64,000 nucleotides of DNA, taken from NCBI RefSeq assembly GCF_030732225.1, contig NZ_CP132230.1, positions 1,020,001-1,084,000 on the forward strand. Reading direction: 5' to 3'. This document shows positions 35,225-42,413 of this stretch, one piece after another. Made by a program: the position numbers and the translations under genes. A model generated the notes under the pieces. That model made no database searches. It was not told the DNA's origin and saw only the letters and a program-made list of their open reading frames with translations. The DNA comes from Streptococcus iniae (GTDB lineage: Bacteria; Bacillota; Bacilli; Lactobacillales; Streptococcaceae). The number at the start of each line of letters is the position of its first letter. The first letter of the stretch is position 1.

Positions 35225-36004
35225 ATGTGTCGTTGGTTGAACATTCCTCGTTCTAGCTATTACTACAAGACTGTTAAACCAGTCTCTGAAGCGGAACTTG
35301 AAGAAAATATCAAAGCTATTTTTCTCGAAAGTAAGGCCAGATACGGTGCTAGGAAAATCAAGAAATGTTTGGAAAATGAAGGTATCCAGCGGTCTCGTCG
35401 TCGGATTCGTCGCATCATGCACAGACTCAACTTAGTATCTGTTTATCAGAAAGCAGTCTTCAAGCCACATTCAAAAGGTAAGAATGAGGTAGCTATTCCT
35501 AATCACTTAGCCAGACAATTTCATCAAGAAAAGCCTCTAAAAGCTTTAGTGACAGACTTAACCTACGTTCGTGTCGGTAATGGCTGGGCTTATGTTTGTT
35601 TCATTATGGACCTCTACAACCGTGAAATCATTGGCTTATCGGTTGGTTGGCACAAGACAGCAGAGCTGGTGAAACAAGCGATTCAGAGTATTCCTTACGC
35701 TCTGACCAAGGTCAAGATATTCCATTCGGACAGAGGAAAAGAGTTCGACAATGCCTTGATAGATGATGTGCTTACAGCCTTTGATATCAAACGCTCACTT
35801 AGTCAAGCAGGTTGTCCTTACGACAATGCCGTAGCTGAGAGCACCTATCGCGCTTTCAAAATAGAATTTGTCCACCAGGAAACTTTCCAGACGCTAGAAG
35901 AATTGGCCCTTAAAACCAAGGACTATGTCCACTGGTGGAATCACCACCGCATTCATGGTAGTCTAAACTATCAGACGCCCATGACCAAAAGATTAACGGT
36001 CTAA
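35225..36004 (+). CDS. IS981-like transposase OrfB (copy B)
   Basis: The 259-residue DDE subunit is identical to copy A. The frame is open upstream to the end of OrfA, which supports synthesis by ribosomal frameshifting near GCACGAAAAGAGAAG (35170-35184). Confidence 0.9.
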   Translation: MCRWLNIPRSSYYYKTVKPVSEAELEENIKAIFLESKARYGARKIKKCLENEGIQRSRRRIRRIMHRLNLVSVYQKAVFKPHSKGKNEVAIPNHLARQFHQEKPLKALVTDLTYVRVGNGWAYVCFIMDLYNREIIGLSVGWHKTAELVKQAIQSIPYALTKVKIFHSDRGKEFDNALIDDVLTAFDIKRSLSQAGCPYDNAVAESTYRAFKIEFVHQETFQTLEELALKTKDYVHWWNHHRIHGSLNYQTPMTKRLTV

Positions 36005-36210
36005 TAAAAACACTTTATAAATCTTGTACAGAAAACTGTTGCCTTTTCACATGTTTTTGTCCTTTGTCTAAATTATACAATAGTGACTCTAAGATTTAAG
36101 GATAACATCAAAAATCCTTAATGATGGTAGCAGGAGGTAATAGTTTAAATCTTATTCGAGAATCAATATTTGGGTTTAAATCATCACTCATCAAAAATCT
36201 CCTTCAAATA

Positions 36211-36253
36211 ATTATACCACCAACGTTAAAAAAGAATGTAACCATTAGGTTAC
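36211..36253 (-). promoter_or_regulatory. Promoter and palindrome before the kinase cassette
   Basis: On the minus strand an extended -10 TGG-TATAAT (hexamer 36211-36216) lies 20 bases before the first-gene ATG at 36191. There is no good -35. A palindrome GTAACC-ATTA-GGTTAC (36238-36253) occupies the -35 to -50 region and may be an operator. Confidence 0.5.
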
Positions 36254-36387
36254 AGCAGCCTACTGACTAATATGTTCAATTTAATTATTTAAAAATATAC
36301 AATTGACCTTACTTCCTCTCCTCTATTTTCTACCTCATTTTGTACAATTGAATTTCTACCATAACTACAATATCCTCATCTAATTCT

Positions 36388-36508
36388 GTACTTTATTAGT
36401 GTCTAAAATAAAGTACAAAACAAAAACAAAGTACACTTTTTAAAGAATGTACTTTATGTATCTATCTCAGGTATATCAAGGCTTTAAGTACTCTTTGGTA
36501 TAAAGTAC
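36388..36508. repeat. Cluster of AAAGTAC / GTACTTT motifs
   Basis: The motif or its complement occurs at about 36388, 36410, 36428, 36448, 36484 (partial) and 36501, in alternating orientation. GTACTTTAT (36388-36396) with ATAAAGTAC (36408-36416) and AAAGTACA with TGTACTTT (36428-36455) make two inverted pairs. One more AAAGTACA is at 28293-28300 beside dif. The rest of 36254-36762 shows no gene. Confidence 0.45.
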
Positions 36509-36762
36509 ATAAATTTTTAGTTTTAACTATTTTTATGAGTCCTTATAACATCTAGTGTTCAATTTTATCCTACTGATGGTGATAAGGTATTTGTTTTTTA
36601 GTTGTGACAAGGTTGATACTACTACCAGATTTTAAAGGCTATTCTTTTAGGTTTTGCTCTAGCTTTTGTTGGAAATTGTGATAAGTAACAGTCAAACGTT
36701 GGTTTAAAATAGCAAAAATCAAGAGGCTATAATTTATTTTTATTAAAAAACAAAAAATACCA

Positions 36763-36794
36763 TTGACATATTAGAAATACATATGTAATATAAT
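36763..36794 (+). promoter_or_regulatory. Promoter of the FemAB-type gene
   Basis: TTGACA (36763-36768) is followed by TAATAT at 36786 (17 bp) and TATAAT at 36789-36794 (20 bp). The transcript leader is about 115 bases. Confidence 0.5.
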
Positions 36795-36917
36795 TGTAAC
36801 ATTAAGAAATGTAAATGTAACTTCATAAACTTTTAGAGCTCTTGTGCTTTAAAAATAAGGGTTTTGGGGTATTGTCGTTTGTTTTTTATTGTAAAAAAAT
36901 TTTAGGATGCTAATAAT

Positions 36918-38150
36918 ATGGAAATCATAAGTGTTGGAAAGAGTGAATTTTTGGCATGCCAAGAAAACTTTGTGACATCAAACTTTTTGCAGTCGTATCA
37001 AATTTTTGAATTGCAAGATGATCGAGGTCATTTCGATTTGGTAGAGTCTGTTGTGTTTGTAAAAGATAATAGTATTGTTGGTTTAGCAATTATTGATTAT
37101 AGAAAGAAATGTTATTTTTTCAAAGAAGCTTTGCTGATTCAAGGTCCAGTTTTGGATTATGATAATACTGAGTTGCTTAGTGAGGCCATTTGGGCTCTTG
37201 AGAAGCATGTTCTAAGTCGTAAGGCTTGCCGTTTGATGTGTCACCCTTATTTAAAGCGTTTACGGCTAAATGAAAATTTACAAGAGATTGGACAAGTGGA
37301 AAATGAAGCTACCAGGTCTCTTTTTCTTAAGAAAGGCTACTGCCACTCTTTTGATCCTGAATTTTTAATGAATGGTATGGCGCAAGCTTTTATTAAGGAT
37401 TTGTCGTTGTATGACAATAGCCAGGCTATTTCAAAAAATTATGCTACTGCTCTTTGCCGGAATATCAAAAAATACAAGGAATCATGTGTCAAGGTTCGAG
37501 AATTGACAAAGGATGAGATTCCAATCTTTTATGATATTTTACTGAAAACATCTGATCGAAAACAATTTTCTGTACAAGATATAGACTTTTTTTACAAAAT
37601 GAAAGAGGTTTTTCAGGAACAAGCAAAGTTTATGATGGCTTACTTAGATACAGAAGCTTACTTGTCCTACCTAAATGAGAATTGTGATCGGTTGCAACTT
37701 GAAATAGAGTCCTTATTGCTGAAGGATGATTCAAAAAAACGTAATACTGCCATAAAAAATGCTCAGCAGCAATTGACAAGTTTTCAAAAAAGACGAGATG
37801 AGTACAACAGTATGTTTATTTCAGAAGCTTTCTTACCTTTGTCTTCTTATCTATTTATTGAATATGGTGATGAATTAATTAGTTATGCTGGCGGTAATTT
37901 GGAAGACTATCTCATTTTTGGTGGCGCAACACTTATTAATGCTCATATGATTGCTTATGCCAAAAATAATGCCATAAAATACTTTAATTTTGGTGGGACC
38001 ATTGAAACCTCTAAAAGCAAGCAAGGAATAGGGAATTTTAAATTTAAAAAACAATTTGGTGGGGAACTTGTTCAGTTTTTAGGTAGTTTTACGAAATCAC
38101 TTAATACTACTGGCAAGTTACTGACTTTTTATGATAGGTATTTTTCCTAA
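36918..38150 (+). CDS. FemAB/MurMN-type peptidoglycan interpeptide-bridge aminoacyltransferase
   Basis: The 410-residue tRNA-dependent aminoacyltransferase of the FemABX family adds an amino acid to the lysine side chain of lipid II to build the cross-bridge. Two GNAT-like halves are visible, with a helical coiled-coil arm at about residues 240-300 (EIESLLLKDDSKKRNTAIKNAQ). The conserved end reads KYFNFGGTIETSKSKQGIGNFKFKKQFGG. Which residue (Ala or Ser) and bridge position it serves cannot be told. It stands alone with its own promoter. Confidence 0.9.
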   Translation: MEIISVGKSEFLACQENFVTSNFLQSYQIFELQDDRGHFDLVESVVFVKDNSIVGLAIIDYRKKCYFFKEALLIQGPVLDYDNTELLSEAIWALEKHVLSRKACRLMCHPYLKRLRLNENLQEIGQVENEATRSLFLKKGYCHSFDPEFLMNGMAQAFIKDLSLYDNSQAISKNYATALCRNIKKYKESCVKVRELTKDEIPIFYDILLKTSDRKQFSVQDIDFFYKMKEVFQEQAKFMMAYLDTEAYLSYLNENCDRLQLEIESLLLKDDSKKRNTAIKNAQQQLTSFQKRRDEYNSMFISEAFLPLSSYLFIEYGDELISYAGGNLEDYLIFGGATLINAHMIAYAKNNAIKYFNFGGTIETSKSKQGIGNFKFKKQFGGELVQFLGSFTKSLNTTGKLLTFYDRYFS

Positions 38151-38153
38151 AAG

Positions 38154-38184
38154 AAAAATCCAGAAAAAAGTTTTCTAGATTTTT
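38154..38184. terminator. Bidirectional terminator
   Basis: AAAAATC-C-AGAAAA (38154-38167) pairs with TTTTCT-A-GATTTTT (38171-38184), between two convergent genes. Confidence 0.7.
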
Positions 38185-38612
38185 TGATTTTTGAGGTGAT
38201 TATAAATTTCTAAAAAGGAGTCTACTAAATAAACCGATAATGCTATTGCTCCAGATACCATCATGGATTCAATAAAATTTTTGCCGGCTAAATGACTATT
38301 CCCTTGAATATAGTAATAGGCTATTTTATAAACGCCTGCTCCAGGTACCAAAGGGAAATAACTTGGGATATAAAAAATGGTCACTGGAGCTTTTAATAGT
38401 CTAGCAGCAATCTGTGATAATAAGGCAATAACAATGCCACCACACAGTGTAGCTACAGCAATATCTGTTTTTAAGGAAGTTAGGAGATAAACCATATAAC
38501 CTAATGCTCCAATAGCTCCTGTTTGAAAAACTAAATGACGTGGAATGCCTAGAATGACACCTGATGTTGCTGTCGCCACATAGGCTCCTAAGATTTGTAA
38601 TATCATGCCCAT
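38175..38612 (-). CDS. Threonine/serine exporter, small subunit (ThrE_2 type)
   Basis: The 145-residue protein has four or five membrane segments, with GIPRHLVFQTGAIGALGYMVY and IFYIPSYFPLVPGAGVYKIAYY typical of the ThrE_2 domain. In many Firmicutes ThrE is split into this part and the larger one upstream. The gene overlaps the end of the larger subunit by ten bases, so they are made together. It exports threonine or serine by family inference. Confidence 0.85.
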   Translation of the reverse strand: MGMILQILGAYVATATSGVILGIPRHLVFQTGAIGALGYMVYLLTSLKTDIAVATLCGGIVIALLSQIAARLLKAPVTIFYIPSYFPLVPGAGVYKIAYYYIQGNSHLAGKNFIESMMVSGAIALSVYLVDSFLEIYNHLKNQKI

Positions 38613-39385
38613 GAGATAATCCCCTTTGCAATAAATAGTCCTAAGGCCACTCCTACTCCCAAGCTAATAGCGATAATTAAGGCTTCAACAATCTTAGTAA
38701 TCCCAGCGCCATAGTCTCCTTTAAAGGAATCGCGAAAACCATTGGTAAATGCTGTACCAGGAAAAAGTGGCATTAATACAGAAATAACAACGATATCAAA
38801 TGAAGGCCGGCTATTTCCTAATACATGGATAATCAGAGGAATTACAGTTGCTACCATTAGTGTGGCTACTGTTCCAAAAATAAAGTCGTTTAGTTGTAAT
38901 AGATTTTTTAAGCGATAAGAAAACAATAGCAGCAAAGCTGCAATCAGTGATAAAATGATTTCACTGACATTGCCTCCTAATAAGATTGCAAATGATAATA
39001 CCAATAATACGGTTGATAGTGAAACTAGATGCACTGAGTAATCACTTGCTTTAATGTTAAGTAAGGCATCATGAGCCTTTTCAATGGTGATTTTTCCAGA
39101 AGTTAAATCTCTAGAAATCTGATTGACAGTGTGAATTTTTCTCAGATTGGTATTGCGTTCTTTAATACGCTTAATAAGGGTGATGGGTTCGTCTAAATCT
39201 GGTCCATCAAGTGTAATAAATAAGCCAGTTGTATTAGCAAAAACTTCTCTAACAGGTTGATGGCTAACTTCCAAAATGCGTGAAACAGTATTTTCGACAC
39301 GATAGCATTCAGCATTTGACTCTAACATGGTAATACCAGCCAAGGTTGCTACTTTGACCACATATTTATTGTATTTTTCTGTCAT
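38603..39385 (-). CDS. Threonine/serine exporter, large subunit (ThrE type)
   Basis: The 260-residue protein has a cytoplasmic N-terminal domain (LAGITMLESNAECYRVENTVSRIL) and about five membrane segments. The conserved VISVLMPLFPGTAFTNGFRDSFKGDYGAGI is the hallmark of ThrE/YjjP proteins. It forms an operon with the small subunit. Confidence 0.87.
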   Translation of the reverse strand: MTEKYNKYVVKVATLAGITMLESNAECYRVENTVSRILEVSHQPVREVFANTTGLFITLDGPDLDEPITLIKRIKERNTNLRKIHTVNQISRDLTSGKITIEKAHDALLNIKASDYSVHLVSLSTVLLVLSFAILLGGNVSEIILSLIAALLLLFSYRLKNLLQLNDFIFGTVATLMVATVIPLIIHVLGNSRPSFDIVVISVLMPLFPGTAFTNGFRDSFKGDYGAGITKIVEALIIAISLGVGVALGLFIAKGIISWA

Positions 39386-39532
39386 ATTTTTAATTTTACC
39401 TAAGGATTCAATTCTAAAATTACTGGTGTGTTGGCAGTTGACAATTTATATAAGCCACATAGCTCACTAACCTAGTATATCATTTATTTACTTATTTGAA
39501 GTTATTGCGTTAATTTTTTTATAAAAAAATAT

Positions 39533-39569
39533 AAAGAGACACATATCCAAAAGTGATATGTGTCTCTTT
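39533..39569. terminator. Terminator after the cupin gene
   Basis: AAAGAGACACATATC (39533-39547) pairs with its perfect complement (39555-39569), a 15-bp stem. Confidence 0.75.
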
Positions 39570-39571
39570 TA

Positions 39572-39994
39572 TTAGTGTTCATTAGGGTCATTATGAGCAT
39601 CTTCATGCGTTTTATGAATGGTTCCAGGAAGGTGATCAGGTCCGGCATAGATAGAATAAATTTTGAGTGGTGTGTCACCAATATTTGTTACATTATGCCA
39701 AGAATCGGCTGGTACTAGAATAACATCGTCATCAGTGACTTCTTTTTCGAATGTTAAGTTATCCTCAGCATCACCCATTTGGCATAACCCTTTACCTTCT
39801 TCAATACGAAGAAATTGGTCAATCCCCATGTGGACTTCCAAACCAATATCGTCACCAGGTTGGATGGACATCAATGTCACTTGAAGTTTATCACCAGTCC
39901 AGATTGTTGTTCTGTAATTGTCATTTTCTTTGGTGTAATCTTCAATATTAACAACGTATTTTTCTTTTCCGTGGTCCTTATAATCAAATGTCAT
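39572..39994 (-). CDS. Cupin-domain protein
   Basis: The 140-residue single-cupin protein has metal-binding motifs GLEVHMGIDQFLRIEEG (His and Glu ligands) and VPADSWHNVTNIGDTPLKIYSIY. The end is rich in His, Asp and Asn (GTIHKTHEDAHNDPNEH), which may bind extra metal. Related proteins are annotated as mannose-6-phosphate-isomerase-like. The substrate is unknown. AGGAGG precedes the ATG. Confidence 0.8.
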   Translation of the reverse strand: MTFDYKDHGKEKYVVNIEDYTKENDNYRTTIWTGDKLQVTLMSIQPGDDIGLEVHMGIDQFLRIEEGKGLCQMGDAEDNLTFEKEVTDDDVILVPADSWHNVTNIGDTPLKIYSIYAGPDHLPGTIHKTHEDAHNDPNEH

Positions 39995-40117
39995 TTCTTA
40001 AGCCTCCTTGTTTCTTAATTAGATTTATTCTAATTAAATCTATACTTAAGTTATACCATAAAAACGTTTTCCAAGCAAAGCAAAAGCTTCCTTTCCTTAA
40101 AAAATGACTTTAACCTT

Positions 40118-41146
40118 TTATTTAGTGGCTCCTGTCATTTGACGAATGCCCTCTTCAATGATTTCTATTTGTCGAATAGTTTCTTCGTCCTTAACAATCT
40201 TTTCTTTGCCCATAACAATAGTGTCGTAAACAGCTTGATACATACGAGCATAGCTACCGATTTCTGAAACGACCTTCTCCTCATGATAGATACCTTTATC
40301 GTCAATATAGGTCAGCACACCATAGTGTTCAGGGTTGTCTTGTCCAAAATCAGGATTAGAAGGCATGTAAAAGTGTTTAAGGTCTTCTTCTTGACGGTCT
40401 TTACTTTGTTTAACAAACATGCCTTTTTTGCCATAAACCACAAAACTAGGACGTTCTTTAATTCTAAAATAACTTGATTTAATAGAAACTTTAGTTGCGC
40501 CGTAGTAAAAATCAAGGTCGAAATAATCATTCATGCGACCTATACCTAATAGCTGACGCACATCATAATGAATATGTTCTGGCATGCCGAAATATGAAAT
40601 TACTTGGTCAATGGTATGGCATGCATGTCCATAGAGATAACTTGTATTAATAGTGAATGTCTTTGTAGTTTCAGGGATTTCTGGACGGAAATAGTCGAAA
40701 TGCATTTCTAGTTCAAGAACATCTCCTAAAACACCACTCTCAATAACTTTTTGAACAGTTAAAAAGTCTGAATCAAAGCGACGATTTTGATAAGCTTGAA
40801 GAAACAGCCCTTTTTTCTTTGCTAAGGCAAAAAGGTCACGTGCTTCTTCAGCTGTTTCTGTGAATGGCTTTTCAACAAGCGTGTTTTTACCTGCTTCTAA
40901 ACATTGCTTAGCAAGACTATAATGAGCGGATGGAGGAACAGATAAAACTACTAGTTGTATATCGGGGTCCTCTAGAATCTCTTCGATTTTATTGGTATAA
41001 TAAACCCCTTCTAAAGGTTCCCATAGGCCCTGATTAAGGCTTGGAGCGTAGATGGACTTTATTTTGATGTCTTTAATTTCTTTTACAAAAGGGATATGGT
41101 AACGGTTTGCACTTTTACCATTGCCAATATAAGCAATTGTTAACAT
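40118..41146 (-). CDS. Gfo/Idh/MocA family oxidoreductase
   Basis: The 342-residue NAD(P)-dependent sugar or polyol dehydrogenase has the Rossmann start LTIAYIGNGKSANRYHIPF, the family motif LVEKPFTETAEEARDLF (the Lys of EKP is catalytic) and LYGHACHTIDQVISYFG. It stands as a single gene. The sugar substrate is unknown. Confidence 0.88.
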   Translation of the reverse strand: MLTIAYIGNGKSANRYHIPFVKEIKDIKIKSIYAPSLNQGLWEPLEGVYYTNKIEEILEDPDIQLVVLSVPPSAHYSLAKQCLEAGKNTLVEKPFTETAEEARDLFALAKKKGLFLQAYQNRRFDSDFLTVQKVIESGVLGDVLELEMHFDYFRPEIPETTKTFTINTSYLYGHACHTIDQVISYFGMPEHIHYDVRQLLGIGRMNDYFDLDFYYGATKVSIKSSYFRIKERPSFVVYGKKGMFVKQSKDRQEEDLKHFYMPSNPDFGQDNPEHYGVLTYIDDKGIYHEEKVVSEIGSYARMYQAVYDTIVMGKEKIVKDEETIRQIEIIEEGIRQMTGATK

Positions 41147-41249
41147 AAACTCTCCTTATTAAGTGAATCATAACTGATTGTTATATGATTCATATCATAC
41201 GACGAATAAAGAGAATTGTCAAAAATCTTCATATTATTTTGAAAAAAAC

Positions 41250-41305
41250 TTGAAATTGAAAATCAAGTTTGTTATACTTTATGTAAAGTTATAACTTTAC
41301 ATAAA
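41250..41305 (+). promoter_or_regulatory. Promoter and palindromic operator of the HdiR-type repressor
   Basis: TTGAAA (41250-41255) and TATACT (41273-41278) are 17 bp apart. A perfect 28-bp palindrome follows, arms TTTATGTAAAGTTA (41278-41291) and TAACTTTACATAAA (41292-41305), overlapping the start site and the ribosome site. This is the expected SOS-type autoregulation. Confidence 0.75.
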
Positions 41306-41316
41306 GGAGAGTGTTT

Positions 41317-42009
41317 ATGTTTTCAGGTAAACAATTAAAAAAAATACGACAAGAGAAAAAAATGAGTCAAGAAAAACTAGGTAATCACCTAGAAGTTAAC
41401 AAAATGACCATTTCGAATTGGGAAAAAGGAAAAAACAGTCCAAACCAAAAACACCTTAGTGCTTTGGTAAAACTATTTTCTGTCTCAGAAGATTACTTTG
41501 ATTCGGAGCATCAGATTTTAATGCCATATAAACAATTAACGATAGGAAATAAGGAAAAAGTGATTCATTATTCTAAAAAGTTGTTAGCAAGTCAAGAAAA
41601 GATTGTCAGTCTACCTAAAGAGAACAAGAAACTTTATGCTTACCGCGTCTATGAAAGTTTATCAGCTGGTACTGGATTTTCTTACTTTGGAGATGGAAAT
41701 TATGATGAGGTTTTTTATGATGAGCAATTAGACTACGATTTTGCCTCGTGGGTATTTGGAGATTCGATGGAGCCAACTTATCTTAATGGTGAGGTTGTCT
41801 TAATCAGGCAAGAAAACTTTGACTATGATGGGGCTATCTATGCAGTTGAATGGGATGGTCAAACTTATATCAAAAAAGTTTATCGCGAGGAAGACGGCTT
41901 ACGCCTGGTATCCTTAAATAAAAAATACTCTGATAAATTTGCTCCTTTTGATGAAGACCCTAGAATCATTGGAAAAATCATTGCTAACTTTATGCCTCTA
42001 GAGGTTTAA
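41317..42009 (+). CDS. hdiR: HdiR-type self-cleaving SOS repressor
   Basis: The 230-residue protein joins a Cro/cI helix-turn-helix (residues 4-60) to an S24/LexA-like peptidase domain. The cleavage bond is Ala117-Gly118 in LSAGTGF. The catalytic Ser150 is in FGDSMEPTY and a Lys in DGQTYIKKVY completes the dyad. It is the streptococcal/lactococcal counterpart of LexA for damage-inducible genes and controls the UmuC-type cassette that follows. ATG 41317 is preceded by AAAGGAGA. It is intact although its target gene is deleted. Confidence 0.9.
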   Translation: MFSGKQLKKIRQEKKMSQEKLGNHLEVNKMTISNWEKGKNSPNQKHLSALVKLFSVSEDYFDSEHQILMPYKQLTIGNKEKVIHYSKKLLASQEKIVSLPKENKKLYAYRVYESLSAGTGFSYFGDGNYDEVFYDEQLDYDFASWVFGDSMEPTYLNGEVVLIRQENFDYDGAIYAVEWDGQTYIKKVYREEDGLRLVSLNKKYSDKFAPFDEDPRIIGKIIANFMPLEV

Positions 42010-42010
42010 A

Positions 42011-42142
42011 ATGTCTCTTATTGATTATTCGCGCGAACCAGAATCGGACATTGATTTTGTAGATATGAAATTCTTTTATGCAAGTGTAGAGTGTCTCGAG
42101 CGTGGATTGAATCCTTTGACCACTTCCGCTACTCTGCTTTAG
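42011..42142 (+). pseudogene. umuC-type Y-family polymerase, first ~40 codons only
   Basis: MSLIDYSREPESDIDFVDMKFFYASVECLERGLNPLTTS is the start of an error-prone Y-family polymerase (catalytic Asp in the first motif followed by FFYASVE), one base after the repressor stop. The frame then runs out at TAG 42140-42142. About 430 codons are missing. The TTTGACCACTTC region around 42115-42127 is read both as umuC and, in another frame, as the following fragment, so a deletion joined them here. Confidence 0.8.
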
Positions 42143-42351
42143 AAACACCGCTAACGTTTTTAACAGATGATATTTTATTAACAATGTGTAAATCTCAAAA
42201 AAACTATTTTAAACTAAACAAAGAAAATGCCTTAGATAATAAAGAGCACTATTTCTTGTTTGCTCCTTGTCCAAGCCCTGATAATCCTAATGTAATGGTT
42301 TATCAATACCAAAAGTCTAGCAATGAGTATAAAAATGAAGAAAACTGCTAA
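42091..42351 (+). pseudogene. C-terminal part of a small SOS-cassette protein (DUF5960-like)
   Basis: From about 42112 the frame reads FDHFRYSALETPLTFLTDDILLTM and continues to YQKSSNEYKNEENC. This resembles the small DUF5960-type protein that follows umuC in streptococcal umuC cassettes; the match is from memory. The in-frame GTG at 42091 lies in the umuC remnant, so no native start exists. It is best read as the 3' end left by the deletion that removed most of umuC and the genes between. Confidence 0.5.
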
Positions 42352-42377
42352 TTATTGTTTTAGCAGTTTTCTTCATT
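42334..42377. terminator. Bidirectional terminator before ffh
   Basis: AATGAAGAAAACTGCTAA (42334-42351) and its perfect complement (42360-42377) form an 18-bp stem between convergent genes. Confidence 0.8.
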
Positions 42378-42413
42378 TAGTAGAAAAAATAGATTTCCGA
42401 ATTCTATCGTCAT

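Larger units (their letters stand above)
34831..36049 (+). mobile_element. IS981-like IS3-family element, copy B, 1219 bp
   Basis: This element is identical in length and coding content to copy A, but on the plus strand. It starts TGAATCGGTTACAC at 34831 and ends at 36049. A 5-bp duplication CATGT is present (34826-34830 and 36050-36054). It sits at the start of OrfA of the copy-2 element. Confidence 0.9.
32441..36110 (-). mobile_element. IS3-family element, copy 2, with two other ISs nested in it
   Basis: This is the same element as 28734-29957 in opposite orientation. The outer ends are TGAGGTTAAG at 32441 and the complement of TGATGTTATCC at 36110, with AAA duplicated at 32438-32440 and 36111-36113. 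Subtracting the two 1219-bp inserts and their 3- and 5-bp duplications from 3670 leaves 1224 bp, exactly the length of copy 1. The insertion splits the first gene of the kinase cassette. Confidence 0.92.
31745..36191 (-). pseudogene. First gene of the kinase cassette, split by nested ISs (257 residues when rejoined)
   Basis: The first 27 codons (36191-36111, MSDDLNPNIDSRIRFKLL to IIKDF) and the remaining 230 (32437-31745, VIGEADCNYENYLLELL to IKLRNYHL) lie on either side of a 3670-bp nested IS block with AAA duplication. The join is in frame. GGAG precedes the ATG. In the rejoined protein, CDAISKDYEIDFKLL (Asp70, Asp79-Phe-Lys81) has the spacing of a PD-(D/E)xK nuclease core, followed by a helical-beta region with THIHVAFRTRNVAELIQLKED. 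No family is recognised and the nuclease idea is weak. The downstream part alone has a GTG (32335) but no good ribosome site. Confidence 0.8.

Noticed and set aside
28734..36110. Composite transposon formed by the two inverted 1224-bp elements around the kinase gene
   Set aside because: Each copy has its own target duplication (GAA and AAA), and each pair of flanks rebuilds a separate gene in frame. They are independent insertions.
28221..36508. Island integrated at dif by Xer recombination, with a second dif copy at its far end
   Set aside because: I looked for a second TTTTTCGGAAAG-type site between 36192 and 36917 and found none. The dif position may be coincidence or old integration.
42091..42351. 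A complete 86-residue gene starting at GTG 42091
   Set aside because: Its first codons are the umuC sequence in another frame, so the start is an artefact of the deletion junction.
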